Shown here: one piece after another, positions 16,857-25,184 of the stretch | Layout: every line of letters begins with the position of its first letter | Numbering within the stretch: the first letter of the stretch is position 1 | Source: Pseudomonas sp. MN1F | GTDB lineage: Bacteria; Pseudomonadota; Gammaproteobacteria; Pseudomonadales; Pseudomonadaceae | Assembly: GCF_009391885.1 (NCBI RefSeq) | Contig: NZ_VZII01000058.1 | Location: forward strand, 124,001 to 188,000 | Reading direction: 5' to 3' | DNA: 64,000 bases | The notes under the pieces: generated by a model | What the model was told of the DNA's origin: nothing | Databases searched by the model: none | What the model saw: only the letters and a program-made list of their open reading frames with translations | Program-made: the position numbers and the translations under genes

Positions 16857-17360
16857 TTATTGGTGGGGATTGAGGATCAGCATCTGTTCCTCGGTGAAGT
16901 AATGCTCATCGCAGTTGTTGCCAGAACCACTGCGATCAACCACCAGGAAGTCATCCCGCTTTTCGATCGTCAGCACCGGGTGGTGCCAGACGCCGCGATG
17001 GTAATTAACGCCCTGCCTGCCGTTACTACGGAAGGCACGGACCAAACCTGATACAGGTGCATCGCCAACGGGCGCGACCACGATCAGAAAGGGGTTGCCG
17101 AGCAGCGGGATGAAAGCCTGGCTGCCCAGCGGATGGCGCTCCAGCATGCGCACGGTCAGCGGCATGTCCTGCGCGTCGGCGCGGAAGATGCTGATGATCG
17201 CCTTGTCTTCAGGCTCGGCGGTCTCGACCGTGGCGAGCTTGTGGAAGCGCATGGTCGAGCCGTTGTTGATCATGAAGTGGTCGCTGCCATCGGTTTCGAT
17301 CACGTCTCCGAATTCGGCGAAGGCTTCTTTGGTCAGGGGCTCGATCGTCAGGGTGCGCAT
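16857..17360 (-). CDS. allA: Ureidoglycolate lyase
   Basis: The 167-residue protein is a cupin-like enzyme that splits ureidoglycolate into glyoxylate and urea. Recognisable segments are MRTLTIEPLTKEAFAEFGDVIE, FRADAQDMPLTVRMLERHPLGSQAF and the YHRGVWHHPVL motif near 123-133. The length is standard. The product glyoxylate feeds Gcl about 10 kb away. It lies 48 bp behind uraD. In relatives I remember an allantoicase gene in that gap; here there is none. Confidence 0.93.
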   Translation of the reverse strand: MRTLTIEPLTKEAFAEFGDVIETDGSDHFMINNGSTMRFHKLATVETAEPEDKAIISIFRADAQDMPLTVRMLERHPLGSQAFIPLLGNPFLIVVAPVGDAPVSGLVRAFRSNGRQGVNYHRGVWHHPVLTIEKRDDFLVVDRSGSGNNCDEHYFTEEQMLILNPHQ

Positions 17361-17408
17361 GCGGATTCTCTTCTATTGTTCGTTTTTCAAATAAGGTTCG
17401 GCTGTTGC

Positions 17409-17924
17409 TTACAGCTGCAGCAGGCGGAACAGGGCGATCAGGTTGATCTGCGCCAGGGCTTCCTTGAATTCGGCATCGGCATCGTTGTGGATGCGTTTTT
17501 CAAAGGAGGCGAGGATCTGGTGCCGGTTGCTACCTTTTACCGCCATGATGAACGGGAACTGGAACTTGGCCTTGTAGGCGTCGTTCAGTTCGGTGAAACG
17601 GGCGAACTCTTCGGCGGTGCACTGGTGGATACCGGCGCCGGCCTGCTCGTTGGTGCTCGATTCGGTCAGCTCGCCCTGGATGGCGGCCTTGCCGGCCAGG
17701 TCCGGGTGAGCGTTGATCAGCGCCAGTTGGTCGGCGTGGTTGGCGCTGAGCAGGATGTCGCTCATGCGCTGGTGCAGCGCCTCGATCTCGTCCAGTTCGT
17801 CCAGCTGGCCCAGGTCGTAGGCTTTTTCGGCGACCCATGGCGAGTGCTCATAGATGTCGGCGAACGCCGCGACGAAGGCGTCACGGGACAGGGTGGAGGG
17901 CTTGAGGGTTTTGAAGGCGGTCAT
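17409..17924 (-). CDS. uraD: OHCU decarboxylase
   Basis: The 171-residue protein decarboxylates 2-oxo-4-hydroxy-4-carboxy-5-ureidoimidazoline to S-allantoin. The catalytic histidine lies in INAHPDLAGKAA near residues 69-80, and the substrate-contact segments SSTNEQAGAG and YKAKFQFPFIMAVKG are present. The start codon overlaps the puuE stop at 17924, so the two are coupled. The length is typical for stand-alone UraD. Confidence 0.94.
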   Translation of the reverse strand: MTAFKTLKPSTLSRDAFVAAFADIYEHSPWVAEKAYDLGQLDELDEIEALHQRMSDILLSANHADQLALINAHPDLAGKAAIQGELTESSTNEQAGAGIHQCTAEEFARFTELNDAYKAKFQFPFIMAVKGSNRHQILASFEKRIHNDADAEFKEALAQINLIALFRLLQL

Positions 17925-18850
17925 CAGGCGTTCTCTTTCTTGTACGGGTGGGTGGCGTACCAGTGGCGGGCAATGTCCACGCGACGGGCGAACCAGACCT
18001 GATCGTGGCTTTTGGCGTAGTCGACGAAACGCTTGAGCGCGGCCAGGCGCGCCGGGCGGCCGACCAGGCGGCAGTGCAGGCCGATGGACAGCATCTTCGG
18101 GGCGTCGCTGCCTTCGGCGTACAGCACATCGAAGGCGTCTTTCAGGTACTGGAAGAACTGCTCGCCACAGTTGAAGCCCTGCACCTGGGTGAAGCGCATG
18201 TCGTTGGTGTCGAGGGTGTACGGGATCACCAGGTGTGGCTTGCCGGTCGGGTTGTTCGGTTCCCAGTAGGGCAGGTCGTCGTCGTAGGTGTCGCTGTCAT
18301 AGAGGAAGCCACCTTCCTCCATCACCAGGCGGCGGGTGTTCGGGCCGGTGCGGCCGGTGTACCAGCCCACCGGGCGTTCGCCGGTGAGTTCGGTGAGGAT
18401 GCGGATGGCTTCGAGCATGTGCTCGCGCTCCTGGGCCTCGTCCATGTTCTGGTAGTCGATCCAGCGGTACCCGTGGCTGCAGATCTCGTGGCCGGCTTCG
18501 GCCATGGCGCGGATCACATCGGGGTGGCGCTGGGCGGCCATGGCCACGGCGAAGACGGTCAGGGGTACCCCGCTGTCCTTGAACAGCTTGAGCAGGCGCC
18601 AGACGCCGGCGCGGCTGCCGTACTCGTACAGCGATTCCATGCTCATGTTGCGCTGGCCCTGCAGCGGCTGGGCAGCGACCATTTCGGAGAGGAAGGCTTC
18701 GGACTCTTTGTCACCGTGCAGGATGTTGCGTTCGCCGCCTTCTTCGTAGTTGAGGACGAAAGACAGCGCGATGCGAGCGTTGCCCGGCCATTGCGGGTGA
18801 GGAGGGTTGTTGCCGTAACCGATCAGGTCGCGAGGGTAGTCAGCGCTCAC
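17924..18850 (-). CDS. puuE: Allantoinase PuuE (polysaccharide-deacetylase fold)
   Basis: The 308-residue protein opens allantoin to allantoate. It has the PuuE start MSADYPRDLIGYGNNPPHPQWPG, the NodB-like fold motifs FVLNYEEGGE near 31-40 and HEICSHGYRW near 120-129, and the TGRTGPNTRRL segment. It is the cofactor-light, NodB-type allantoinase, unrelated to the amidohydrolase AllB. It is the first gene of the puuE-uraD-allA-puuD unit. A TTGTATACAA palindrome lies 75 bp upstream. Confidence 0.95.
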   Translation of the reverse strand: MSADYPRDLIGYGNNPPHPQWPGNARIALSFVLNYEEGGERNILHGDKESEAFLSEMVAAQPLQGQRNMSMESLYEYGSRAGVWRLLKLFKDSGVPLTVFAVAMAAQRHPDVIRAMAEAGHEICSHGYRWIDYQNMDEAQEREHMLEAIRILTELTGERPVGWYTGRTGPNTRRLVMEEGGFLYDSDTYDDDLPYWEPNNPTGKPHLVIPYTLDTNDMRFTQVQGFNCGEQFFQYLKDAFDVLYAEGSDAPKMLSIGLHCRLVGRPARLAALKRFVDYAKSHDQVWFARRVDIARHWYATHPYKKENA

Positions 18851-18924
18851 TGCAGTCTTCCTTCTTGTGTGTTAGTGCGGGGTGGGCGGGCCGCGTCGGG
18901 ATGTCGCACCACCGGATGGGCTGA

Positions 18925-18934
18925 TTGTATACAA
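18925..18934. promoter_or_regulatory. TTGTATACAA palindrome before puuE
   Basis: Identical to the two copies between gcl and the GlcG-like gene; 75 bp before the puuE start. Confidence 0.7.
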
Positions 18935-19107
18935 CTTCTGAAATCTTTTGTAAGCCTGTTTTTCCGCATTTCTTCCCTTTTGTCGCATGAGAATCCGTTG
19001 CAAGAAACCTGCCTGTTTGGTCAGTTAATGGCGTTAGGCTCTGCACAGCGCCTGTATTTGTGACTGATGGCTGGTTGGCGGGGCTCGCGACGCAAGGGCT
19101 TAAAAAA

Positions 19108-19117
19108 TTGTGTACAA
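19108..19117. promoter_or_regulatory. TTGTGTACAA site before hiuH
   Basis: One-base variant of the palindrome. It overlaps a TACAAT hexamer that could be the -10 box of hiuH, so a bound protein would block the promoter. Confidence 0.65.
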
Positions 19118-19226
19118 TCTAGCGCTGAAATGTCTTAATGGCCTCATTCCCGCACATCGCAGGCCCCATGCTGGGGCATTCGCTGTGTATTTTTTGCCCA
19201 TAGATTGAACAAGAGGCGACAAGCAG

Positions 19227-19580
19227 ATGGGACGTTTGACCACACACGTACTGGATGCCGCGCATGGCTGCCCAGGCAGCTCGATCAAGGTCGAGCTGTA
19301 CCGCGTCGAAGGCCAGCAACTGGAGCTGGTGAACACTGCCCTGACCAACAGCGATGGCCGCGTCGACGCCCCGCTGCTGCAGGGTGACGATTACCGTACC
19401 GGCGTCTACCAGCTGCAGTTCAGTGCTGGCGCCTACTACCGTGCCCGCGGCGTGCAGCTGCCGGACACGGCGTTTTTGGATGTTGTCGTGCTGCGTTTCG
19501 GCATCGATGAAAAGCAGGAGCACTACCACGTGCCGCTGCTGATCTCGCCGTACAGCTATTCGACCTACCGCGGAAGCTAG
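19227..19580 (+). CDS. hiuH: 5-hydroxyisourate hydrolase (transthyretin-like)
   Basis: The 117-residue protein hydrolyses 5-hydroxyisourate to OHCU, the UraD substrate. It begins with LTTHVLDAAHGCPG, carries the catalytic histidine in HYHVPLLISPYSYSTYRGS, and ends in the diagnostic YRGS tetrapeptide. There is no signal peptide, so the enzyme is cytoplasmic. It is a single-gene transcript, divergent from puuE and closed by a good terminator. Confidence 0.96.
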   Translation: MGRLTTHVLDAAHGCPGSSIKVELYRVEGQQLELVNTALTNSDGRVDAPLLQGDDYRTGVYQLQFSAGAYYRARGVQLPDTAFLDVVVLRFGIDEKQEHYHVPLLISPYSYSTYRGS

Positions 19581-19613
19581 TTGGTCGCTAGAAGAATCTT
19601 CGTAGGTCCTTTG

Positions 19614-19642
19614 GCCCGCTCTCACACTGGCGGGCTTTTTTT
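19614..19642 (+). terminator. Intrinsic terminator of hiuH
   Basis: Stem gcccgc / gcgggc followed by seven T, 33 bp after the hiuH stop. Confidence 0.85.
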
Positions 19643-19687
19643 CGTCTGCTGTTTTTGTGTGGCCGGTACAGGTTGAATGAATAAAGA

Positions 19688-19707
19688 AAGGGCGCCGAAG
19701 CGCCCTT
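19688..19707 (-). terminator. Terminator of the AzgA-type permease gene
   Basis: Perfect 8-bp stem (aagggcgc / gcgccctt) with a 4-base loop, followed on the minus strand by an AT-rich tract. Confidence 0.75.
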
Positions 19708-19724
19708 GGTTGGTGCGGTGAGGC

Positions 19725-21074
19725 TCAGAGGAACACGAACTTGGCAATGAAGATCACGCACAGTACCCACAGGCTGGCGGAGATTTCCTTGTATTTGCCG
19801 GTACCCGCCTTCAACGCCACATAGCTGATGAAGCCCAGGGCAATACCATCGGCGACCGAGAAGGTCAGCGGCATCATGATCACCGTGACGATCGCCGGAA
19901 TGCTGTCGGTGGCTTCGTCCCAGTGGATATGCGCCATGCTGCCCATCATCAGCATCGCCACGTAGATCAGCGCGCCGGCAGTGGCATAGGCGGGAATCAT
20001 CCCGGCCAGCGGGGCGAAGAACATTGCTGCGATGAACAACAGGCCGACTACCACCGCCGTCAGGCCAGTACGACCACCTGCGGCTACACCGGCAGCACTT
20101 TCCACGTAGCTGGTCACCGGTGGTACGCCGACCACCGCACCGAACACGCTCGACGCGCTGTCGGCCTTCAATGCCCGCGACAGGTTTTCGATGCGCCCGT
20201 CCGGTGCCACCAGGTTGGCCCGCTGGGCCACGCCCATCAGGGTGCCGGCGGTGTCGAACATGTGCACGAACAGGAACGCCAGCACCACGCTGATCATGCT
20301 GACGTTGAACACGCCGGCCACGTCCATGGCCATCCAGGTCGGTGCCAGGCTCGGCGGCATCGACATCACCCCGCCGAACTTGACCAGCCCCAGGCCCCAG
20401 CCGGCCAGGGTGACGCCGATGATGCTGATCAGGATCGCACCAAACACACGCTTGTAGCTGAGGATGGCAATCAGCAGGAAGCACAGCGCCGCCAGCAGCG
20501 GCCCTGGTTCATGCAGCGAACCCAGCTTGATCAGGGTGGCCGGGCTGGCAACGATGATGCCGGCAGTCTTCAGGCCGATCAGCCCGAGAAACAATCCGAC
20601 GCCGGCCCCCATGGCATGGCGCAGGCTCACCGGGATGCTGTTGAGCAGCCACTCGCGCACGCGTGACAGGGTCAGGAACATGAACAGCACACCCGAGACG
20701 AATACCGCCCCCAGCGCCGTTTCCCAGTTGTAGCCCATGGTGCCGACCACGGTGTAGGTAAAGAAGGCATTGAGCCCCATGCCCGGCGCCAGGCCCACCG
20801 GCCAGTTGGCGTACAGGCCCATCAGCAGGCAGCCCAGCGCGGCAGCGATGCAGGTGGCGACGAAGGCGGCACCATGGTCGATGCCGGCGTCGGCCATGAT
20901 GTTGGGGTTGACGAAGATGATGTAGGCCATGGTGATGAAGGTGGTCACCCCGGCGATCAGTTCGGTTCTGACAGTGCTGCCGTGTTGCTTGAGTTTGAAA
21001 ATCCGCTCCAGCCAACTCGTTTCGAGCGGCGGCGCGAGATCCAGCGTAGGGGCTTCCGATTTGCGGCTTTCCAC
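19725..21074 (-). CDS. AzgA-type purine (guanine/hypoxanthine/adenine) permease
   Basis: The 449-residue protein has about 12-14 membrane helices and the AzgA-group marks TELIAGVTTFITMAYIIFVNP near residues 37-57, GLAPGMGLNAFFTY near 93-106, MFDTAGTLMGVAQRANL and PVTSYVESAAGVAAGGRTG. It imports purine bases by proton symport. It is transcribed alone, away from the GntR regulator. A TTGTGTACAA copy (21217-21226) and a perfect TTGAC-N6-GTCAA site (21177-21192) lie upstream, so both proposed regulators could meet here. Confidence 0.92.
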   Translation of the reverse strand: MESRKSEAPTLDLAPPLETSWLERIFKLKQHGSTVRTELIAGVTTFITMAYIIFVNPNIMADAGIDHGAAFVATCIAAALGCLLMGLYANWPVGLAPGMGLNAFFTYTVVGTMGYNWETALGAVFVSGVLFMFLTLSRVREWLLNSIPVSLRHAMGAGVGLFLGLIGLKTAGIIVASPATLIKLGSLHEPGPLLAALCFLLIAILSYKRVFGAILISIIGVTLAGWGLGLVKFGGVMSMPPSLAPTWMAMDVAGVFNVSMISVVLAFLFVHMFDTAGTLMGVAQRANLVAPDGRIENLSRALKADSASSVFGAVVGVPPVTSYVESAAGVAAGGRTGLTAVVVGLLFIAAMFFAPLAGMIPAYATAGALIYVAMLMMGSMAHIHWDEATDSIPAIVTVIMMPLTFSVADGIALGFISYVALKAGTGKYKEISASLWVLCVIFIAKFVFL

Positions 21075-21176
21075 AGCATGTACTCCTCAAGTCTTTCTTG
21101 TTGTTGTGGGAGCCAGGGTCCTGAGCTATGCACTTGGTGGCTCCGCGAGGGGAAGGCAGACGTCTGACGCGTTTTG

Positions 21177-21192
21177 TTGACTTACGGGTCAA
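21177..21192. promoter_or_regulatory. TTGAC-N6-GTCAA palindrome before azgA-type permease
   Basis: All ten outer bases fit the RutR-type box. It lies 103 bp before the permease start. The nearby RutR-like TetR regulator is the obvious candidate; this is inference. Confidence 0.55.
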
Positions 21193-21216
21193 GATGTTGC
21201 TCGGTGGATTATGCTT

Positions 21217-21226
21217 TTGTGTACAA
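21217..21226. promoter_or_regulatory. TTGTGTACAA site before azgA-type permease
   Basis: Same variant as before hiuH; it lies 143 bp upstream of the permease start and in the shared region with gntR. Confidence 0.65.
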
Positions 21227-21315
21227 AGAATGCAAATAATGTTTTATGTTTTGTGTGCGCAATGCGTCGTACAACGGCTATATAGGTAAAACGCCCCCTG
21301 CGGAATCGCCTCAGC

Positions 21316-21325
21316 CTGTGTACAA
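21316..21325. promoter_or_regulatory. CTGTGTACAA site before gntR (likely autoregulation)
   Basis: Nine of ten bases match TTGTGTACAA. The site overlaps a TACAAT hexamer and ends 35 bp before the regulator's ATG. Confidence 0.55.
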
Positions 21326-21360
21326 TGGCGCCATACTTTCTCTTCGTGCCTCGAGAGCCC

Positions 21361-22116
21361 ATGAACGAACAGCTGCAACCTCTGAAAAAACCTGCGCGTA
21401 CTGGCAAGGCCGGCCGCAGTGGTACCCAGGACGACATCGTCTACGCGCATATCTTCGAGGCGATCCTCGAGCAGCGATTGGCGCCGGGTACCAAGTTGAG
21501 CGAGGAAGCGCTGGGCGAGATCTTTGGCGTCAGCCGTACCATCATCCGCCGCGCCCTGTCGCGCCTGGCCCACGAAAGCGTGGTGCTGCTGCGGCCCAAT
21601 CGCGGTGCGGTAGTGGCCAGCCCGACGGTTGAAGAGGCGCGCCAGGTGTTCTTCTCGCGGCGCATGGTCGAACGTGCCATCACCGAACTGGCAGTCCAGC
21701 ACGCGACGCTTGAGCAGCTCAACGAGCTGCGCCAGATGGTGCGTGAGGAACGCGACAGCTTCTCCCGTGGTGACCGTGGTGCGGGTATCCGCCTTTCCGG
21801 CGAGTTTCACCTCAAGCTGGCTGAAGCCGCCGGCAATGCCCCGCTGGTCAGCTTCCAGCGCAGCCTGGTGTCGCAGACTTCGCTGATCATCGCCCAGTAC
21901 GAGACCGGCACCCGCTCGCACTGCTCGTATGACGAGCACATGCAATTGATCGATGCCATCGAGGCGCGTGATGCCGAGCAGGCAGTGAGCCTGATGATGC
22001 ACCACATGGACCATATCGACAGCAAACTGAACCTGGACGAGGAGAGCGCCTCGGACGACCTGCACGCCGTGTTCTCGCACCTGCTGAAAAAGCCCAAGGT
22101 GTCGGCCAAGGGTTGA
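21361..22116 (+). CDS. GntR-family (FCD domain) regulator of purine catabolism
   Basis: The 251-residue protein has an N-terminal winged helix (LSEEALGEIFGVSRTIIRRALSRLAHESVV, about residues 46-75) and a helical FCD ligand domain with metal-type residues in SGEFHLKLAEAAGN near 146-159 and YDEHMQLIDAIEARD. I chose the ATG at 21361. It lies between the AzgA permease and aqpZ/guaD in the middle of the purine genes. TTGTRTACAA-type palindromes around it fit a FadR/FCD dimer, so it is the likely controller of gcl, puuE, hiuH and azgA. The effector may be a purine-catabolic intermediate; none can be read from the sequence. Confidence 0.88.
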   Translation: MNEQLQPLKKPARTGKAGRSGTQDDIVYAHIFEAILEQRLAPGTKLSEEALGEIFGVSRTIIRRALSRLAHESVVLLRPNRGAVVASPTVEEARQVFFSRRMVERAITELAVQHATLEQLNELRQMVREERDSFSRGDRGAGIRLSGEFHLKLAEAAGNAPLVSFQRSLVSQTSLIIAQYETGTRSHCSYDEHMQLIDAIEARDAEQAVSLMMHHMDHIDSKLNLDEESASDDLHAVFSHLLKKPKVSAKG

Positions 22117-22134
22117 TCGTTTGCCTGATGTGAC

Positions 22135-22160
22135 CGAAGGGCTGCTTTTGCAGCCCTTCG
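22135..22160 (+). terminator. Terminator of gntR
   Basis: Perfect 11-bp stem (cgaagggctgc / gcagcccttcg) with a TTTT loop, 18 bp after the gntR stop. Confidence 0.75.
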
Positions 22161-22266
22161 TCATTACTGGCCATTAGCCAAACGTCTGCTAAATTCTTGT
22201 GAGCAAACCTTCATCAAGCAGTTGGGCTTGCGCATCCATTGCGTTCCACTTCTTGAGGATAGGTCG

Positions 22267-22965
22267 ATGACCATGTCTCTGGGTACACGGATGGGGGCCG
22301 AGCTGGTCGGCACCTTCTGGTTGGTTCTTGGTGGTTGTGGCAGTGCCGTACTCGCAGCCAGTTCTCCCGTCGGCATCGGTGTGCTCGGTGTCGCTTTCGC
22401 CTTCGGCCTTACCGTGCTGACCATGGCCTTCGCCATCGGCCATATCTCCGGTTGTCATCTCAACCCCGCCGTGTCGTTCGGGCTGGTGGTCGGTGGGCGC
22501 TTCCCGGCCAAAGAGCTGCTGCCCTATGTGATCGCCCAGGTGATCGGTGCCATTCTGGCGGCTGGCGTGATATACCTCATCGCCAGTGGCAAGGCCGGTT
22601 TCGAACTGTCCTCGGGCCTGGCGTCCAACGGCTACGCCGAGCATTCGCCCGGCGGCTACACGCTCGGCGCGGGTTTCATCAGTGAAGTGGTGATGACCGC
22701 CATGTTCCTGGTGGTGATCATGGGCGCCACCGACGCCCGTGCCCCGGCAGGCTTTGCGCCGATCGCCATCGGCCTGGCCCTGACCCTGATCCACCTGATC
22801 TCGATCCCGGTGACCAATACCTCGGTCAACCCCGCGCGCAGCACGGGGCCGGCATTGTTCGTCGGCGGCTGGGCACTGCAGCAGCTGTGGCTGTTCTGGG
22901 TGGCGCCGCTGATCGGGGCTGCGATCGGCGGCGCGCTGTACCGGGGCCTGGCGAAAGAACCTTAG
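22267..22965 (+). CDS. aqpZ: Aquaporin Z
   Basis: The 232-residue inner-membrane water channel has six helices and both NPA boxes, at residues 66-68 (HLNPAVSFG) and 188-190 (NPARSTGPA). The arginine after the second box and the lack of a glycerol-type Gly-Leu-Tyr region point to a water-specific channel. The start at 22267 (MTMSLG) has a GAGGA site 7 bases before it; ATG 22273 is the alternative. Its stop overlaps the convergent guaD stop by 4 bp. A link to purine use is not evident. Confidence 0.94.
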   Translation: MTMSLGTRMGAELVGTFWLVLGGCGSAVLAASSPVGIGVLGVAFAFGLTVLTMAFAIGHISGCHLNPAVSFGLVVGGRFPAKELLPYVIAQVIGAILAAGVIYLIASGKAGFELSSGLASNGYAEHSPGGYTLGAGFISEVVMTAMFLVVIMGATDARAPAGFAPIAIGLALTLIHLISIPVTNTSVNPARSTGPALFVGGWALQQLWLFWVAPLIGAAIGGALYRGLAKEP

Positions 22966-24266
22966 CGCTGATGCACGCAACGCCCGGCGGCGTAGGTTTC
23001 ACGCACGGTGCGGTCGTCGCCCAGGGTGGTTAGCACGAACAAGGTTTCTTCAATGCTGCTGGACTGCTGAATGCGGTAGTCCAGCAGTGGCGTGGCCTTG
23101 TAGTCGAGTACCACGAAGTCGGCATCGTTGCCTGGGCGCAGGCTGCCGATACGGTCGTCCAGGCGCAAGGCGCGAGCGCCACCGAGGGTGGCCAGGTACA
23201 GCGACTTGTACGGGTGCAGGCGTGCGCCTTGCAACTGCATCACCTTGTACGCCTCGTTCAGGGTGTTGAGCAGCGAGAAGCTGGTGCCGGCACCGACATC
23301 GGTGCCCAGGCCCACGTTGACCTTGAAGCGCTCAGCCTGGGGCAGGTTGAACAGGCCGCTGCCGAGGAACAGGTTGGAGGTCGGGCAGAACGCCACGGCC
23401 GAACCGGTTTCGGCCAGGCGCTGGCATTCGCTGTCGCACAGGTGCACGCCGTGGGCGAACACCGAGCGTTCGCTGAGCAGCTCGAAGTGGTCGTAGACGT
23501 CCAGGTAGCCTTTCTGCTCGGGGAACAACTCCTTGACCCAGTCGATTTCCTTGAGGTTCTCGGACAGGTGGGTGTGCATGTACAGGCCTGGGTATTCCTT
23601 CAGCAGCTGACCGGCCAGGGTCAGCTGTTCCGGCGTGCTGGTCGGGGCGAAGCGTGGGGTCACGGCGTAGTGCAGGCGGCCCTTGCCGTGCCAGCGCTCG
23701 ATCAGCTGTTTGCTCTCGGTGTAGCCGGACTCGGCGGTGTCGGTCAGGTAGTCCGGGGCGTTGCGGTCCATCATCACCTTGCCGGCAATCATCCGCAGGT
23801 CCAGGCGCTCGGCTTCTTCGAACAGGGCATTGACCGACTGCGGGTGCACGCTGCCGAACACCAGGGCAGTGGTGGTGCCGTTGCGCAGCAGTTCCTGGAG
23901 GAAGATCTTCGCCACCTTGTCGGCGTGATCCTTGTCGGCGAACTGTTTTTCGCAAGGGAAGGTGTAGGTATTGAGCCAGTCCAGCAGTTGCTCGCCGTAG
24001 GAGCCGATCATGCCGGTCTGCGGGAAGTGGATATGCGTGTCGATGAAACCCGGGGTGATCAGTGCGTCCTGGTAATGCACCACTTCGATGTCGGCCGCCA
24101 GGCTCGGCAGCAGGTCGCTGGCAGGGCCGACGGCACTGATGCGGCCATCGTCGATCACCAGCAGGCCGTCCTCGAAATACTCATGGGAAGCGTCCAGGCC
24201 TACCTCGGCCGGGTCGGCGATGCTGTGCAGGATGGCGGCACGGTAGGCTTTGCGGGTAACGGTCAT
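22962..24266 (-). CDS. guaD: Guanine deaminase
   Basis: The 434-residue amidohydrolase deaminates guanine to xanthine. The metal-binding HxH pair lies at 78 and 80 (GFIDTHIHFPQTG), further metal residues are in HTHLSEN and HGVHLCD, and PTSNLFLGSGLFN and GLGTDVGAGTSFS are family segments. The start at 24266 (MTVTRKAYRA) is where homology begins. It lies 10 bp behind xdhC, so xdhA-xdhB-xdhC-guaD form one minus-strand operon. Confidence 0.95.
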   Translation of the reverse strand: MTVTRKAYRAAILHSIADPAEVGLDASHEYFEDGLLVIDDGRISAVGPASDLLPSLAADIEVVHYQDALITPGFIDTHIHFPQTGMIGSYGEQLLDWLNTYTFPCEKQFADKDHADKVAKIFLQELLRNGTTTALVFGSVHPQSVNALFEEAERLDLRMIAGKVMMDRNAPDYLTDTAESGYTESKQLIERWHGKGRLHYAVTPRFAPTSTPEQLTLAGQLLKEYPGLYMHTHLSENLKEIDWVKELFPEQKGYLDVYDHFELLSERSVFAHGVHLCDSECQRLAETGSAVAFCPTSNLFLGSGLFNLPQAERFKVNVGLGTDVGAGTSFSLLNTLNEAYKVMQLQGARLHPYKSLYLATLGGARALRLDDRIGSLRPGNDADFVVLDYKATPLLDYRIQQSSSIEETLFVLTTLGDDRTVRETYAAGRCVHQR

Positions 24267-24276
24267 AACACACTCG

Positions 24277-25122
24277 TCAAATGGCTTGGCTGCGCCGGGA
24301 GGGCGGCAGCAACTGGGCAATGGGGCCAGCATTGGCGGCAGCATCGTGCTGGCCGAAGCAGGCGTTGTAGGTGGCAATGATTTCGCCGGCGATGGACACG
24401 GCAATCTCGATCGGCAGCTTGCCCTTGACCTCGGGCAGGCCCATCGGGCAGCGCATGCGCGCCAGCACGACATCGTCGTAGCCGCGTTCGCGCAGGCGGT
24501 GCTCGAACTTGACCCGTTTGGTCTTCGAGCCGATCAGGCCGAACCAGGTGAAATCGTTGCGCTTGAGAATGGCGGCGGTCAGCTCCAGGTCGAGCTGGTG
24601 GTTGTGGGTCATGACGATGCAGTAGCTGCCTGGCGGCAGGTCGGCAACTTCGTCGACCGGTTCTTCACTGACGACCTTGGTCACCCCGTTGGGGATGAAC
24701 TGGGGGAATTCCTGTTCACGCGAGTCGATCCAGCGCACCCGGCAGGGCAGCGCGGCGAGCAAGGGTACCAGAGCGCGGCCGACATGGCCCGCGCCGAACA
24801 CGGCGATCTCTGCCTGCACCGCGGCCATTGGCTCGAACAGCAGCACAGTGGCGCCGCCGCAGCACTGGCCCAGGCTGGCGCCGAGGCTGAAGCGCTCCAG
24901 GTGCGGGGTGTTGCGGTGCTCTTCAAGCATCTGCCGGGCGATGTGCAGGGCCTTGTATTCCAGGTGGCCGCCGCCGATGGTGTCGAACAGGCCGGTGCTG
25001 CTGACGACCATTTTCGAGCCGGCGTTGCGTGGGGTCGAACCGCGCTCCTCGATGATGGTCACCAGCACGCAGGCTTCGCCGCGGGACTGGTGGTCGGCGA
25101 GGGCGTTGATCCATTGGTGCAT
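24277..25122 (-). CDS. xdhC: Xanthine dehydrogenase accessory protein XdhC
   Basis: The 281-residue protein matures the molybdenum cofactor (sulfuration and insertion) for XdhB. It has the XdhC N-terminal part with GQCCGGATVLLFEP near residues 89-102, a Rossmann motif FGAGHVGRALVPLL near 113-126, and the C-terminal GLIGSKTKR and CPMGLPEVKGKLPIEIAVSIAGEI segments. It lies 62 bp behind xdhB with a REP-like hairpin in the gap. Confidence 0.94.
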   Translation of the reverse strand: MHQWINALADHQSRGEACVLVTIIEERGSTPRNAGSKMVVSSTGLFDTIGGGHLEYKALHIARQMLEEHRNTPHLERFSLGASLGQCCGGATVLLFEPMAAVQAEIAVFGAGHVGRALVPLLAALPCRVRWIDSREQEFPQFIPNGVTKVVSEEPVDEVADLPPGSYCIVMTHNHQLDLELTAAILKRNDFTWFGLIGSKTKRVKFEHRLRERGYDDVVLARMRCPMGLPEVKGKLPIEIAVSIAGEIIATYNACFGQHDAAANAGPIAQLLPPSRRSQAI

Positions 25123-25137
25123 GATTCAGCCTCTCTC

Positions 25138-25176
25138 GGCCCCTGAGGGAGTGGGTAAACCCGCTCCCACAGGGGC
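25138..25176. repeat. REP-type hairpin between xdhB and xdhC
   Basis: Imperfect inverted repeat (ggcccctg...caggggcc) with the ccgctcccacagg core of one Pseudomonas REP type. It sits inside the operon and could lower xdhC-guaD expression or protect the xdhAB mRNA. Confidence 0.65.
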
Positions 25177-25184
25177 CTGCGTTG

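Larger units (their letters stand above)
18851..19226. other. 376-bp divergent promoter region puuE / hiuH
   Basis: It contains one TTGTATACAA copy on the puuE side (18925-18934), one TTGTGTACAA copy on the hiuH side (19108-19117) and a gcccca-tgc-tggggc hairpin at 19163-19177 in the likely hiuH leader. I see no gene. Confidence 0.7.
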
